From Flavitalea sp966112615 (GTDB taxonomy: Bacteria; Bacteroidota; Bacteroidia; Chitinophagales; Chitinophagaceae), in assembly GCA_966112615.1 (NCBI GenBank), contig CBHWDO010000002.1, positions 1-64,000 of the forward strand: a DNA stretch of 64,000 bases, given 5' to 3'. Positions 1 through 7,697 of the stretch are shown piece after piece (position 1 is the first letter of the stretch; each line of letters starts with the position of its first letter). The position numbers were made by a program, and so were the translations under genes. Below the pieces are notes generated by a model. It was not told the DNA's origin. It searched no databases and worked only from the letters and a program-made list of their open reading frames with translations.

Positions 1-177
1 AACAATCATCTTGTTAACCTAACCTTCAAATGGCCGAAGATTGGGGGAGCTTACACATTGCCCTGGGGTAATAAATCTCTTTTGTTTCGTGATCCTGATG
101 GGAACCTAATTAATTTGTTCACTCCTGTTACGCTAGAAGCAATAGAGAAGTTTGATGGGAAAAATTCAATTTCGTAA
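1..177 (+). CDS. VOC (glyoxalase-like) family protein, 3' end only
   Basis: This is the last 58 codons of a gene whose start lies before the window, read in frame 1 to a TAA at 175-177. The piece contains an LLFRDPDGNLINLF stretch, typical of the final beta strand and metal-ligand region of vicinal-oxygen-chelate (VOC) proteins. In that family the strand follows a GN/DPDGN turn and carries a Glu or Asn ligand. Substrate and function cannot be told from the tail. It ends 9 bp before the next gene on the same strand. Confidence 0.7.
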   Translation, partial: NNHLVNLTFKWPKIGGAYTLPWGNKSLLFRDPDGNLINLFTPVTLEAIEKFDGKNSIS

Positions 178-186
178 CTTGATTAA

Positions 187-924
187 ATGAACAACAGCAC
201 TTTGAGCGAAAGCTTTGGAACGCTATCAGAAACCATAAATGGTTTAGCGCAGTCAGGATATACACTTGATTTCAATATCAACCAGGAATGTTTGGTATGT
301 CGACAATCAAATATTGTTTTGTCTCCTGAGGAATTCCAGGTTGATAAAGTATATCGCTTTGAAGGAGCAAGCAATCCGGATGACGAGGCAATCGTATATG
401 CCATATCATCTGCCAAATTTGGGGTCAAAGGGATTTTAGTTAATGGCTACGGCATTTCTGCAGACGAAGCGTCTTCAAAATTAGTGGAACGATTGCAAAC
501 GCACCTGGTAAAAAGCATTAGTGAAAACAAATCAAACGATGCCACACCACAGCGTCCCGAAGGTAACCGCGTCTTAAACGCTCAACTGGTAGAAATGAAT
601 CTTCAAAAATTCATTGACCAGATAAAAAGCGAGTCAGCCTGGAAAGACAGCGATCGAAATTCCGTTACAATTTTTAAATCGGAGACCATGCGCATTGTGC
701 TTATGGGGCTGCACCAGCATGCCGAGTTAAAGCCGCACAAAGCAAATGGAGTGATTAGTGTTCAGGTATTGGAGGGTAAAATAAATTTTTCAACTGATCA
801 AAAGACTGCAGTAATTGAAAGCGGTCAAATGATTGCATTGCAAGAGAATATTTCGCACAGTGTGTTAGCGTTGGCCGATTCATTTTTTCTTCTGACCCTT
901 TCAATGAATAAACACCAGGCTTAA
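187..924 (+). CDS. PRPP-synthetase-like small domain fused to a cupin domain
   Basis: This 245-residue protein appears to be a two-domain fusion. Residues 1 to about 108 resemble the roughly 100-residue Bacteroidota proteins usually labelled phosphoribosylpyrophosphate synthetase, with GYTLDFN, VYRFEG, DDEAIVYAISS and KGILVNGYG motifs. They lack the PRPP-binding loop of true Prs, so that name is not informative. After a polar linker, residues about 135-240 form a cupin-like barrel with HQHAELKPH, VLEGKINF and ISHSVLALAD, as in small sugar or ligand-binding cupins. The ATG at 187 fits the family start. The combination is unusual because the two modules are normally separate small genes. Function is unknown. 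Confidence 0.65.
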   Translation: MNNSTLSESFGTLSETINGLAQSGYTLDFNINQECLVCRQSNIVLSPEEFQVDKVYRFEGASNPDDEAIVYAISSAKFGVKGILVNGYGISADEASSKLVERLQTHLVKSISENKSNDATPQRPEGNRVLNAQLVEMNLQKFIDQIKSESAWKDSDRNSVTIFKSETMRIVLMGLHQHAELKPHKANGVISVQVLEGKINFSTDQKTAVIESGQMIALQENISHSVLALADSFFLLTLSMNKHQA

Positions 925-931
925 CAGAAGA

Positions 932-1414
932 ATGCTTGATCATATCGATAAATCAGTATTCAAACCTTACGGACTTAAACTAACAAAGGTTGAAGTTGAA
1001 TTGGAAAGCCAGGATTATTCTGCTCATAGATTTCAACTTAACGGGCGAAATGTGGTTTATCGTACTGCGAAAATTACACCGACAAAAATCGGACAATTTG
1101 TAACTATATGGAAACGCAACAAGAGTGGGTTAATAATACCATTTGACATTTCGGACAATGTAGATTTATATATAATTGCAACAGGAAAGGCCAATAATCT
1201 TGGACTGTTTATTTTTCCAAGAAACATTTTATACGAATTCAAAGTTTTGTCGGGTAATGCAAGTTGTGGTAAGCGCGGAATGAGGGTTTATCCGGCCTGG
1301 GATATGCCAACAAGTGCTCAAGCTCTAACAACTAAGGGTTGGCAGGTGAAATATTTTTTAGATATTTCTGAAGAAAAAAAGGTTGATATGGAAAGTGTAA
1401 AGCGTTTACTATGA
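932..1414 (+). CDS. MepB family protein
   Basis: The 160-residue product matches the MepB family over its whole length, with the signatures FVTIWKRNKSG, PFDISDNVDLYII and GLFIFPRNIL and a C-terminal RVYPAWD. MepB is the third gene of the staphylococcal mepRAB efflux operon but has no assigned biochemical role. No mepA or mepR lies nearby. The start is 7 bp after the cupin-fusion stop, and the TGA overlaps the ATG of the next gene (ATGA), so the three genes are probably co-transcribed. Confidence 0.75.
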   Translation: MLDHIDKSVFKPYGLKLTKVEVELESQDYSAHRFQLNGRNVVYRTAKITPTKIGQFVTIWKRNKSGLIIPFDISDNVDLYIIATGKANNLGLFIFPRNILYEFKVLSGNASCGKRGMRVYPAWDMPTSAQALTTKGWQVKYFLDISEEKKVDMESVKRLL

Positions 1415-1995
1415 AAGCAAGATCAAATAACTCTAGCTCGATTCCTGTTTTGTCATTCTTTTCATCAAGGGATTGGAAAGACTGGTTGGAAAAGAATCAT
1501 GGCCTGTTAAATGGGATCTGGTTGCGTTTGTTTAAAAAAGATTCGGGTGAGAAAACCATAACCTATGGGGAAGCTCTTGAAGAGGCTTTATGTTATGGTT
1601 GGATTGACGGGCAAAAGGACAAGTATGATGCTAAATCATACATTCAAAAATTTACACCTCGCCGGCCTAAAAGTATCTGGTCTAAAAGAAATACCGAAAT
1701 TGCTGAGCGCTTAATCCAGGAGGGTAGAATGACCAATGCTGGGTTACAGCAAATAGAATTGGCAAAGTCTGATGGTCGCTGGCAAAGCGCTTATGATTCT
1801 GCTAAAAATATGAAGCTGCCGGAGGATTTTTTACAAATGCTTTCTGTCAATGAAAAAGCCAAATCATTTTTTTCCGGATTGAATAAGACAAATATTTATG
1901 CCATTGCCTGGAGATTGCAAATAGCAAAGACACCCAGGTGGCTGCTGCACTTCATCTTTCACCCAATTATTTGGGCGATATGCTTCGCGCTTTAA
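1411..1995 (+). pseudogene. YdeI/OmpD-associated family protein, C-terminally truncated by a deletion junction
   Basis: Residues 1 to about 174 read as a YdeI/OmpD-associated (bacteriocin-protection) family protein, with WLEKNHG, ITYGEALEEALCYGWIDG, RRPKSIWSKRN and AIAWRLQIAKTP. Family members then continue with a short basic helix ending in a glycine-lysine-rich tail. Here, after about position 1933, the reading frame runs into DNA that encodes an AraC-type domain in the +2 frame, giving an unrelated tail of about 19 hydrophobic residues. I infer a deletion that removed the YdeI 3' end and the AraC 5' part. The shortened protein may still be made. Confidence 0.7.
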
Positions 1996-2186
1996 CAGGA
2001 ATGAACGCACAGCAAAATATTCATGAAAAACTTATTCAGTATGCAAAGGAAAAACTTTCAACCACTTCCTTGTCTGTTAGTGAGATTGCCTATGAATTAG
2101 GTTTTGAACATTCACAATCGTTCAGTAAACTATTCAAGACGAAGACCAATCTTTCTCCTAAAGAATTCAGACAATCATTTAATTGA
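1938..2186 (+). pseudogene. AraC-type HTH domain remnant
   Basis: This open frame encodes only the C-terminal 80 or so residues of an AraC/XylS regulator. It has the end of the first helix-turn-helix (LHLSPNYLGDMLRALTG) and the complete second one (SVSEIAYELGFEHSQSFSKLFK, then TNLSPKEFRQ). The ligand-binding domain is absent. The only possible start is a GTG at 1938, which in full-length homologues is an internal Val codon. It overlaps the frame of the truncated YdeI gene, so both are best explained by one deletion with its junction near 1930-1940. Confidence 0.7.
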
Positions 2187-2261
2187 GTAATAGTAGTTTG
2201 CAATATTGACAGAGCTATATATCTTTATTCCCATCCGCTTAACTGAATCTATAACCTTGAG

Positions 2262-3419
2262 ATGATAATCAGATATATAGCATTTATTTTCCTTTTTACT
2301 TTAGTAACCTCTTCTGCAATTGCTCAGAAATACGAACGATATAAAAAGTTACAAGACACAATAATCAATTCAAAAAACCTTGGATTTGAGAAAAAGGTTT
2401 CTGTTGTAGTTCCGGTAGAGTGGCAAAGAAACACAATGAATAAATTTCCACTAATTATTGTGTTCGATAAACAAAATCAAAGAAGTAATAATTATATCCT
2501 CAATACAATCGACTATCTAACTAGTAATGAACAAATTCCTTCTTCAGTTATAATAAGTGTGACCTCCGAACAGCGCTATCGCTATATTGAAACTCAATAC
2601 AAAGTTTCCGACCCAAAGGGTCTAGCACTTGAGAATGAAAAATTCGTTTTTGATGAACTTATACCTATCGCTGAAAAGTATTATAATGCTTCTTCATTGA
2701 GGTTATTAATTGGTCATTCGAGATATGGATATTTTACAACTTCACTCTTCAATACAAGGACTAATGATTTAAGTGCAATCATTTCTATGAGTCCATTCAT
2801 TAACCAGGAAAAAATTAACCTGGCAGATTCCATGGGCCAATTGAATAAGCGCAGTTTTAAGAGTAAAAAGTATTATCGTTTTGGAATTGGAAATGATTAT
2901 CCTGAAGACTTCATTAAGTTAGATTCAGTAACTAAGAATATAGATAATCCTCAATTAGACTTCAAAGGATATCTTTTTAAAGAAGCTGATCATAATGCCA
3001 CACCTGGATTACTTATCAGCACGGCTCTTTATGAAATATTTGAAGACTGGTCGGCTATTCAGTCAAAGTATATTTCCAATAAGCAAACTGATCTGTCCAT
3101 AAAACCTTCATTGGAAAAAGAAATACAATCCATCTATGGGAGTAACATTAATTTTTCATTGGGTATTTTAAACGGAAAAGGCTGGTATTTTTTCAATGAA
3201 AAACAATATGAAAAAGCAATCAAGGCCTGGAAAATTTTAATTGATTCTTATCCAAACTTTTCAGAAGCTTATTTATACATTATACAGGCACAAATTCAGT
3301 TAAAACAAAGCTATTCCGGCACTCTAAAGGAATTTCGAAAATCACTCGCTAGTTCTGAATTCTATTCTGAACAGGGAAAAAAAGACCTGGAAATTGAGTT
3401 GCAGGAATTAGCAAAATAA
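2262..3419 (+). CDS. secreted esterase-like alpha/beta hydrolase with C-terminal TPR-like region
   Basis: The 385-residue protein has a signal peptide (hydrophobic to about residue 20, then SAIAQ). Residues about 40-270 form an esterase-D-type (PF00756-like) alpha/beta-hydrolase with nucleophile elbow GHSRYG and a late His in EADHNATPG. Residues about 295-380 form a helical region (GWYFFNEKQYEKAIKAWKIL) resembling a TPR repeat. Similar secreted esterase-TPR proteins occur in Bacteroidota near AraC regulators, matching the AraC remnant just upstream. The substrate is unknown. It is followed after 7 bp by a lipoprotein gene on the same strand. Confidence 0.7.
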   Translation: MIIRYIAFIFLFTLVTSSAIAQKYERYKKLQDTIINSKNLGFEKKVSVVVPVEWQRNTMNKFPLIIVFDKQNQRSNNYILNTIDYLTSNEQIPSSVIISVTSEQRYRYIETQYKVSDPKGLALENEKFVFDELIPIAEKYYNASSLRLLIGHSRYGYFTTSLFNTRTNDLSAIISMSPFINQEKINLADSMGQLNKRSFKSKKYYRFGIGNDYPEDFIKLDSVTKNIDNPQLDFKGYLFKEADHNATPGLLISTALYEIFEDWSAIQSKYISNKQTDLSIKPSLEKEIQSIYGSNINFSLGILNGKGWYFFNEKQYEKAIKAWKILIDSYPNFSEAYLYIIQAQIQLKQSYSGTLKEFRKSLASSEFYSEQGKKDLEIELQELAK

Positions 3420-3426
3420 CACACTT

Positions 3427-3885
3427 ATGAAATCATCAACATGGGTATTGCCCATTCTTTTATTCGGAATAACCTTAGGTTCCTGCGACTGGACCAAAAA
3501 CAAAGCAAAAGAATCGCTTCACAAAGGAGGTGAAATAGTTGGGAAGGCAGGATCAGAAATAGTGGATGGTGTTGCTAAAGGAGTTGAAGAGTCTTTTTCC
3601 AACCTGGTGGAAACTTCTCCAGCAATAAAAGATAATGGAATTACCCTGGGAGAAGTAAAAGTTTCGGGAACAGATTCCTCCACCGACAATGTTGTATCAA
3701 TTTACCTCATCTTCAATAAGCGATTTTCAGGAAAAATAACCGCCAAAGCAATTCACAAAGATAACCTGGAGTTTGGAAGGGCTTCAATGGATATTTCTGC
3801 TGATTCGGGCCAGGCCAAATTTGTTGATTTTGTTTTTGACAAGAGGACCAACATCGACAGAACTGATAGGGTGAGGTTAGAATAA
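3427..3885 (+). CDS. hypothetical lipoprotein
   Basis: This 152-residue protein has a lipoprotein signal peptide with lipobox LGSC at about residues 17-20. A helical, lysine/glycine-rich stretch (about 25-60, KESLHKGGEIVGKAGSEIVDG) follows, then a beta-rich domain with IYLIFNKRFSGKITAKAI and FVFDKRTNIDR. I do not recognise a named family. The short spacing after the esterase gene suggests co-transcription, and the product probably sits in the periplasmic leaflet or outer membrane. Confidence 0.6.
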   Translation: MKSSTWVLPILLFGITLGSCDWTKNKAKESLHKGGEIVGKAGSEIVDGVAKGVEESFSNLVETSPAIKDNGITLGEVKVSGTDSSTDNVVSIYLIFNKRFSGKITAKAIHKDNLEFGRASMDISADSGQAKFVDFVFDKRTNIDRTDRVRLE

Positions 3886-3932
3886 ATCCATGATTCTTAA
3901 TCGATATGTTCATCACTATTTAACCAGTCATA

Positions 3933-4757
3933 ATGAGAACACTTTCTATTATTCTATTACTTGTAATGTTTAGATCAACTTCCACAGGTCAGCTGGCAAT
4001 TGGTAGTACAGGTAGATTTGTAGAAGTTAATCACGCGAAGATCTATTTTGAAGAGTATGGACAAGGTGAACCGCTATTTCTTCTTCATGGCTTTTTAAGT
4101 ACCGCAGAAGATTGGCGAAATTTCATTAATGAATATTCGAAGAAATATAGAGTATTAGTATGGGATATGAGAGGGCATGGCCGGTCAAGTAACCCCGATG
4201 AATTAAAAGATTTTAAACATGAACAGGCTGCACTTGATTTGCTGGAGTTGATGAAGATATTGGGAATAAACAAGGCTAAAGCAATAGGTCATAGTTCTGG
4301 AGCAATTACAATTTTATATGCTTCGACTATGGCCCCTGAAAAGTTCGATGCTATTGTTCTAGTCTCATCTCAAAACTATTTTTCCCAACCGGTTCGGGAT
4401 TGGCTCAAAAGCAGAATATGGGAAAACTATTTTGATCAGACTGAACTGGATTCATTACATGGAAGGGAAAAGAGTTTAAATCTGAAAAACCAGTTTTACC
4501 AATTCTCTTTTTTAAAAGGCGATCCATCAATTTCTAATGATAGATTGAAAAAGATTAAAGCAAGAACCCTTGTGGTTCATGGCGACAATGATTTCATTCC
4601 TGTATCACAGGCATGGGAAATTTATAAAAATATTCCTGGGGCAAGGATTTGGATTTCACCCAATACCGGGCATATGCCTCAATATGGTGCAGGAAATGAA
4701 AATGACTTTATCCTAAGAACACTTGATTTTTTACATGGGGAAGGATGGGATCATTAA
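3933..4757 (+). CDS. secreted alpha/beta-fold hydrolase
   Basis: The 274-residue protein has an N-terminal signal sequence of about 18 residues and an alpha/beta-hydrolase core. It shows the oxyanion HGF motif, WDMRGHGRS, nucleophile elbow GHSSGA (Ser at about residue 120), an acidic residue in VVHGDNDFIP and His in NTGHMPQ, so the catalytic triad looks complete. This arrangement is typical of general esterase or haloperoxidase-like hydrolases. The substrate cannot be inferred. It follows the lipoprotein by 47 bp in the same direction. Confidence 0.75.
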   Translation: MRTLSIILLLVMFRSTSTGQLAIGSTGRFVEVNHAKIYFEEYGQGEPLFLLHGFLSTAEDWRNFINEYSKKYRVLVWDMRGHGRSSNPDELKDFKHEQAALDLLELMKILGINKAKAIGHSSGAITILYASTMAPEKFDAIVLVSSQNYFSQPVRDWLKSRIWENYFDQTELDSLHGREKSLNLKNQFYQFSFLKGDPSISNDRLKKIKARTLVVHGDNDFIPVSQAWEIYKNIPGARIWISPNTGHMPQYGAGNENDFILRTLDFLHGEGWDH

Positions 4758-4828
4758 ACAAAGCAGGCTTTTTCAAAAGAAAAAAGTTAAATAGAATTTG
4801 TTTTTAAAATCACATTATAAACAAGATT

Positions 4829-5818
4829 GTGAAACGATCTATTCTATTCGTCCTGATCCTGTTTGTCGTTTTATTTCTTTCATTCAAGTTATCGCCATAT
4901 CCATCCGTCTGGATCATAAGATATGGATTCAATAAAGAAGCCATCAGGGTTAATAAAGAACTGGAAAAACATGTTCCGCCAAACATTGTTGAACTTAAAG
5001 ATATCCGATATGATCAGGATGACAGCGATGCACTTTTTGATGCCTATTTTCATTCCGATTCCCTTCAGAAAAAAACTAAACTTCCTGTAATTGTTTGGAC
5101 ACATGGTGGTGGACTGATCTCCGGTGATAAAAGCCAAATAGGCAATTATTGTAAGATCCTTGCAGGTAAAGGATATCTTGCCATATCCATCGATTATACC
5201 ATTGCACCGGAAGGAAAATATCCCGTTCCTATTCAGCAACTTAATAATGCATTGCGATTTATAACTTCTAATGCTGATAGTTTACATGCCGATACTTCTT
5301 TTATTGTCCTTGCAGGAGATTCGGGTGGGTCAATGATTTCTGCTGCAGCAGCCAACGTGATTACCAGCCCGGAGTACGCTTCAATGACCAAGATTAACCC
5401 TGGATTGAATGCTGGCCAATTGAAAGGGTTGATTTTATATTGTGGTATTTATGAAGTGCATAATCTTAAAACAGAAGGATCTTTTGGATCCTTTCTGAAA
5501 ACTGTGATGTGGTCTTACTTTGGAGTAAAAGATATAACTAATGACCAATACGCTAAAACTGCTTCCGTAACAAATCATCTTACAAATTCCTTTCCTCCCA
5601 GTTTTATATCAGCAGGAAATCATGATCCTCTGCTGGAACAATCAAAGGTCCTGGCTTCTAAATTAAATGCATTGAATGTTCCTTTAGATACCCTTTTCTA
5701 TCCTGGTAATTATACACCAGCCTTAGAACATGAATATCAGTTTACGTTGGATAAATCCGGGAACGAAGCATTGGAAAGATCAGTGATATTTCTTAATAAA
5801 CTGAAGTCTAGCCAATAA
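4829..5818 (+). CDS. HSL-type alpha/beta hydrolase
   Basis: The 329-residue protein starts at a GTG (4829), which directly precedes a basic-hydrophobic N-terminus that is a signal anchor. No earlier in-frame ATG exists. It has the hormone-sensitive-lipase family signature: HGGG oxyanion hole, SIDYTIAPEGKYP, elbow GDSGGS, an acidic residue in NHDPLLEQ and a His in EHEYQF. It is probably an exported carboxylesterase. It is the third hydrolase in 3.5 kb, although the three are from different subfamilies and are not recent duplicates. Confidence 0.75.
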   Translation: MKRSILFVLILFVVLFLSFKLSPYPSVWIIRYGFNKEAIRVNKELEKHVPPNIVELKDIRYDQDDSDALFDAYFHSDSLQKKTKLPVIVWTHGGGLISGDKSQIGNYCKILAGKGYLAISIDYTIAPEGKYPVPIQQLNNALRFITSNADSLHADTSFIVLAGDSGGSMISAAAANVITSPEYASMTKINPGLNAGQLKGLILYCGIYEVHNLKTEGSFGSFLKTVMWSYFGVKDITNDQYAKTASVTNHLTNSFPPSFISAGNHDPLLEQSKVLASKLNALNVPLDTLFYPGNYTPALEHEYQFTLDKSGNEALERSVIFLNKLKSSQ

Positions 5819-5884
5819 TTGAGCATTGCAATACTATCTTTTGAATTGTATATTGTAATTAGTGTCGAGGCCCCGCTAATTCTT

Positions 5885-6490
5885 ATGCAATCATGTCATC
5901 CAATAAACATGATATTATTTCCGAAGCCATTGCTGCACATTTGCGTTCAGCCAGGAGCCATAAGGATACATGAAATTGCTCTTTCCAATCCAACCCTCCT
6001 TTCCTGTGCATCCAGTGAACTGATCGGTCATCTTCTACATACAAAAAAACAACTTGAGGAAAAGTTTATTGAGAAAATTCCAGAAAATCAAGCAGATATT
6101 AAATTATTCCGGAAAGATGTGCATTATGATTTAGTATTTCCTGATTCTATAATTGTTGCCGGATATATCTTAAGCAGGAAAGTTGAAGCCCTGGATAAAT
6201 TCAATACTCATCAGCGTGATAATTTACATCAATTCAGAAAGATCATCAAAGACCTCAAATATGTTTATGAAATAATTCCAGTAACAGAACAACAGCGAAT
6301 ATTCTTAAATAATAAGCTCATTGATAAGTTACAAAAATCTATCGGGGAATGGCATGATACCTATTCATCAATGCAATTGCTTTCTCAAAACCTTTTCCCT
6401 GGGGCGGAACATTGTATAGATGTTTTAAGACAGAAAGAGCAACTTCAATTGGCTGCCCTTGAATCCAATTATCCTGATTTAAATCTTTAG
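5885..6490 (+). CDS. CHAD-domain protein with degenerate N-terminal half
   Basis: The C-terminal half, from about position 6190, matches the second repeat of a CHAD domain: NLHQFRKIIKDLKYVYEI followed by LQKSIGEWHDTYSSMQLL. CHAD domains are helical histidine-rich modules that bind polyphosphate. The first half does not look like a CHAD repeat and includes low-complexity non-family sequence. Another frame (ATG 5893 to TGA 5971-5973) reads more plausibly as protein, which suggests a frameshift or internal deletion. After the stop, the same frame continues for 25 sense codons, including a short hydrophobic segment (6491-6570). This is probably a decayed gene; whether it is expressed is uncertain. 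Confidence 0.5.
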   Translation: MQSCHPINMILFPKPLLHICVQPGAIRIHEIALSNPTLLSCASSELIGHLLHTKKQLEEKFIEKIPENQADIKLFRKDVHYDLVFPDSIIVAGYILSRKVEALDKFNTHQRDNLHQFRKIIKDLKYVYEIIPVTEQQRIFLNNKLIDKLQKSIGEWHDTYSSMQLLSQNLFPGAEHCIDVLRQKEQLQLAALESNYPDLNL

Positions 6491-6550
6491 GCTGACGGAA
6501 AACAACTTATCTATGTCGGAATTGGCCTCTTCGGTCTTTTAAATGCTTAT

Positions 6551-6558
6551 TACATTTG
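6551..6558 (+). promoter_or_regulatory. -7 promoter box of the following VOC gene
   Basis: TACATTTG is a full match to the Bacteroidota -7 consensus TAnnTTTG. It is 16 nt upstream of the ATG at 6575, leaving a very short leader. Confidence 0.5.
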
Positions 6559-6574
6559 GTACAAATAACCAACT

Positions 6575-7012
6575 ATGGCACTCATCAACCCGCACATCAA
6601 TTTCAACGGCAATGCCGAAGAAGCTTTTAATTTTTATCGTTCAGTATTTGGAGGCTCATTCGCAACGGTAATGCGCTTTAAAGACCTTGCAAACGCGCAG
6701 TTCCCTATGTCGGCAGAAGAAGCCGAGAAGATCATGCATATTGCTTTACCAATTGGCGGCAATGTATTAATGGGCAATGATGTTCCATCATTTATGGGTA
6801 CTGTGAATGAAAAGGAAAATCGCTCGAAGATCGCTGTGGGAGCTGAAAGCAGGGAAGAGGCTGATAGATTGTTCAATGGACTATCTGCAGGCGGTGAAGT
6901 GGAAATGCCGATGGATAATAGTCCATGGGGCTCCTATTTTGGAATGTTCCGCGATAAATATGGCATTGAATGGATGATCGATTATGATACAAGGCACGAA
7001 GGAAAAGTATAA
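6575..7012 (+). CDS. PhnB-like VOC family protein
   Basis: The 145-residue protein is a PhnB-type member of the glyoxalase/VOC superfamily, with INPHINFNGNAEEAFNFYRSVFGG at its N-terminus (the first beta-alpha unit), then HIALPIGGNVLMGND and a C-terminal WGSYFGMFRDKYGIEWMID. Such proteins are often mislabelled as 3-demethylubiquinone methyltransferases. Their substrates are mostly unknown. It has its own promoter box and converges with the ABC-transporter operon, with 6 bp between the stop codons. Confidence 0.85.
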   Translation: MALINPHINFNGNAEEAFNFYRSVFGGSFATVMRFKDLANAQFPMSAEEAEKIMHIALPIGGNVLMGNDVPSFMGTVNEKENRSKIAVGAESREEADRLFNGLSAGGEVEMPMDNSPWGSYFGMFRDKYGIEWMIDYDTRHEGKV

Positions 7013-7018
7013 GAAGGA

Positions 7019-7696
7019 TCAATGGATGATCCTTCCATCTTCCATTTCAATCATACGATTGGTATGTTCAGCAAATTCCGGGTCATGTGTAACTATAAAA
7101 AGAGTTTGCTGAAACTTGTCGCTTAACTCTTTGAAAATATCAAACACCAACTGGCTATTCTTTTTATCAAGATTGCCGGTTGGTTCATCTCCCATGATGA
7201 TCAATGGATCATTGATCAATGCCCGTGCTATGGCAACCCTTTGTTTTTCTCCTCCTGATAACTGGTATGGCATTTTCATTTGAAGTTTTTCGATGCCTAA
7301 AACATTCAGCCATTTTATGGCATTGGTTTCAACCTGTTTTTCTGTATCACGGCCCAGCTTCAATCCCGGCAGCATAACATTCTTCAACACATTGAATTCA
7401 TTCAGCAAGTAATGAAACTGGAAAACAAACCCTACTTTTTCATTACGGACTTCCGCAAGCCTGCTTCCACTCTTGCCCGTCACCAGCTCACCATCTATCA
7501 ATAATTCACCTTCATAATCTGTATCCATGGTCGATAGAACATAGAGCAGGGTTGACTTTCCGCAGCCCGACTTACCCATCAATGCAACAAACTCTCCTTT
7601 GTTGATCGTGAAATTGATGTCTTTCAGAACAGGTTGTTCGATGTTATCATGAAAGGTCTTGTTGATATGTCTTGCTTCAAGTACAATATGGTTCAT
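7019..7696 (-). CDS. ABC transporter ATP-binding protein (LolD/MacB-type)
   Basis: The 225-residue ATPase has Walker A GKSGCGKST, Q-loop FVFQFHYLLNEFNVL, signature LSGGEKQRVAIARAL, Walker B LIIMGDEPTGNLD and a switch His in THDPEFAEH. The size and the LNEFNV/EPTGNLD style place it with the MacB/LolD group, which works with FtsX-like permeases. It is the last gene of an operon with the adaptor and permease genes, 1 bp after the permease. The complex probably exports lipophilic compounds, peptides or lipoproteins across the envelope. Confidence 0.9.
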   Translation of the reverse strand: MNHIVLEARHINKTFHDNIEQPVLKDINFTINKGEFVALMGKSGCGKSTLLYVLSTMDTDYEGELLIDGELVTGKSGSRLAEVRNEKVGFVFQFHYLLNEFNVLKNVMLPGLKLGRDTEKQVETNAIKWLNVLGIEKLQMKMPYQLSGGEKQRVAIARALINDPLIIMGDEPTGNLDKKNSQLVFDIFKELSDKFQQTLFIVTHDPEFAEHTNRMIEMEDGRIIH

Positions 7697-7697
7697 A

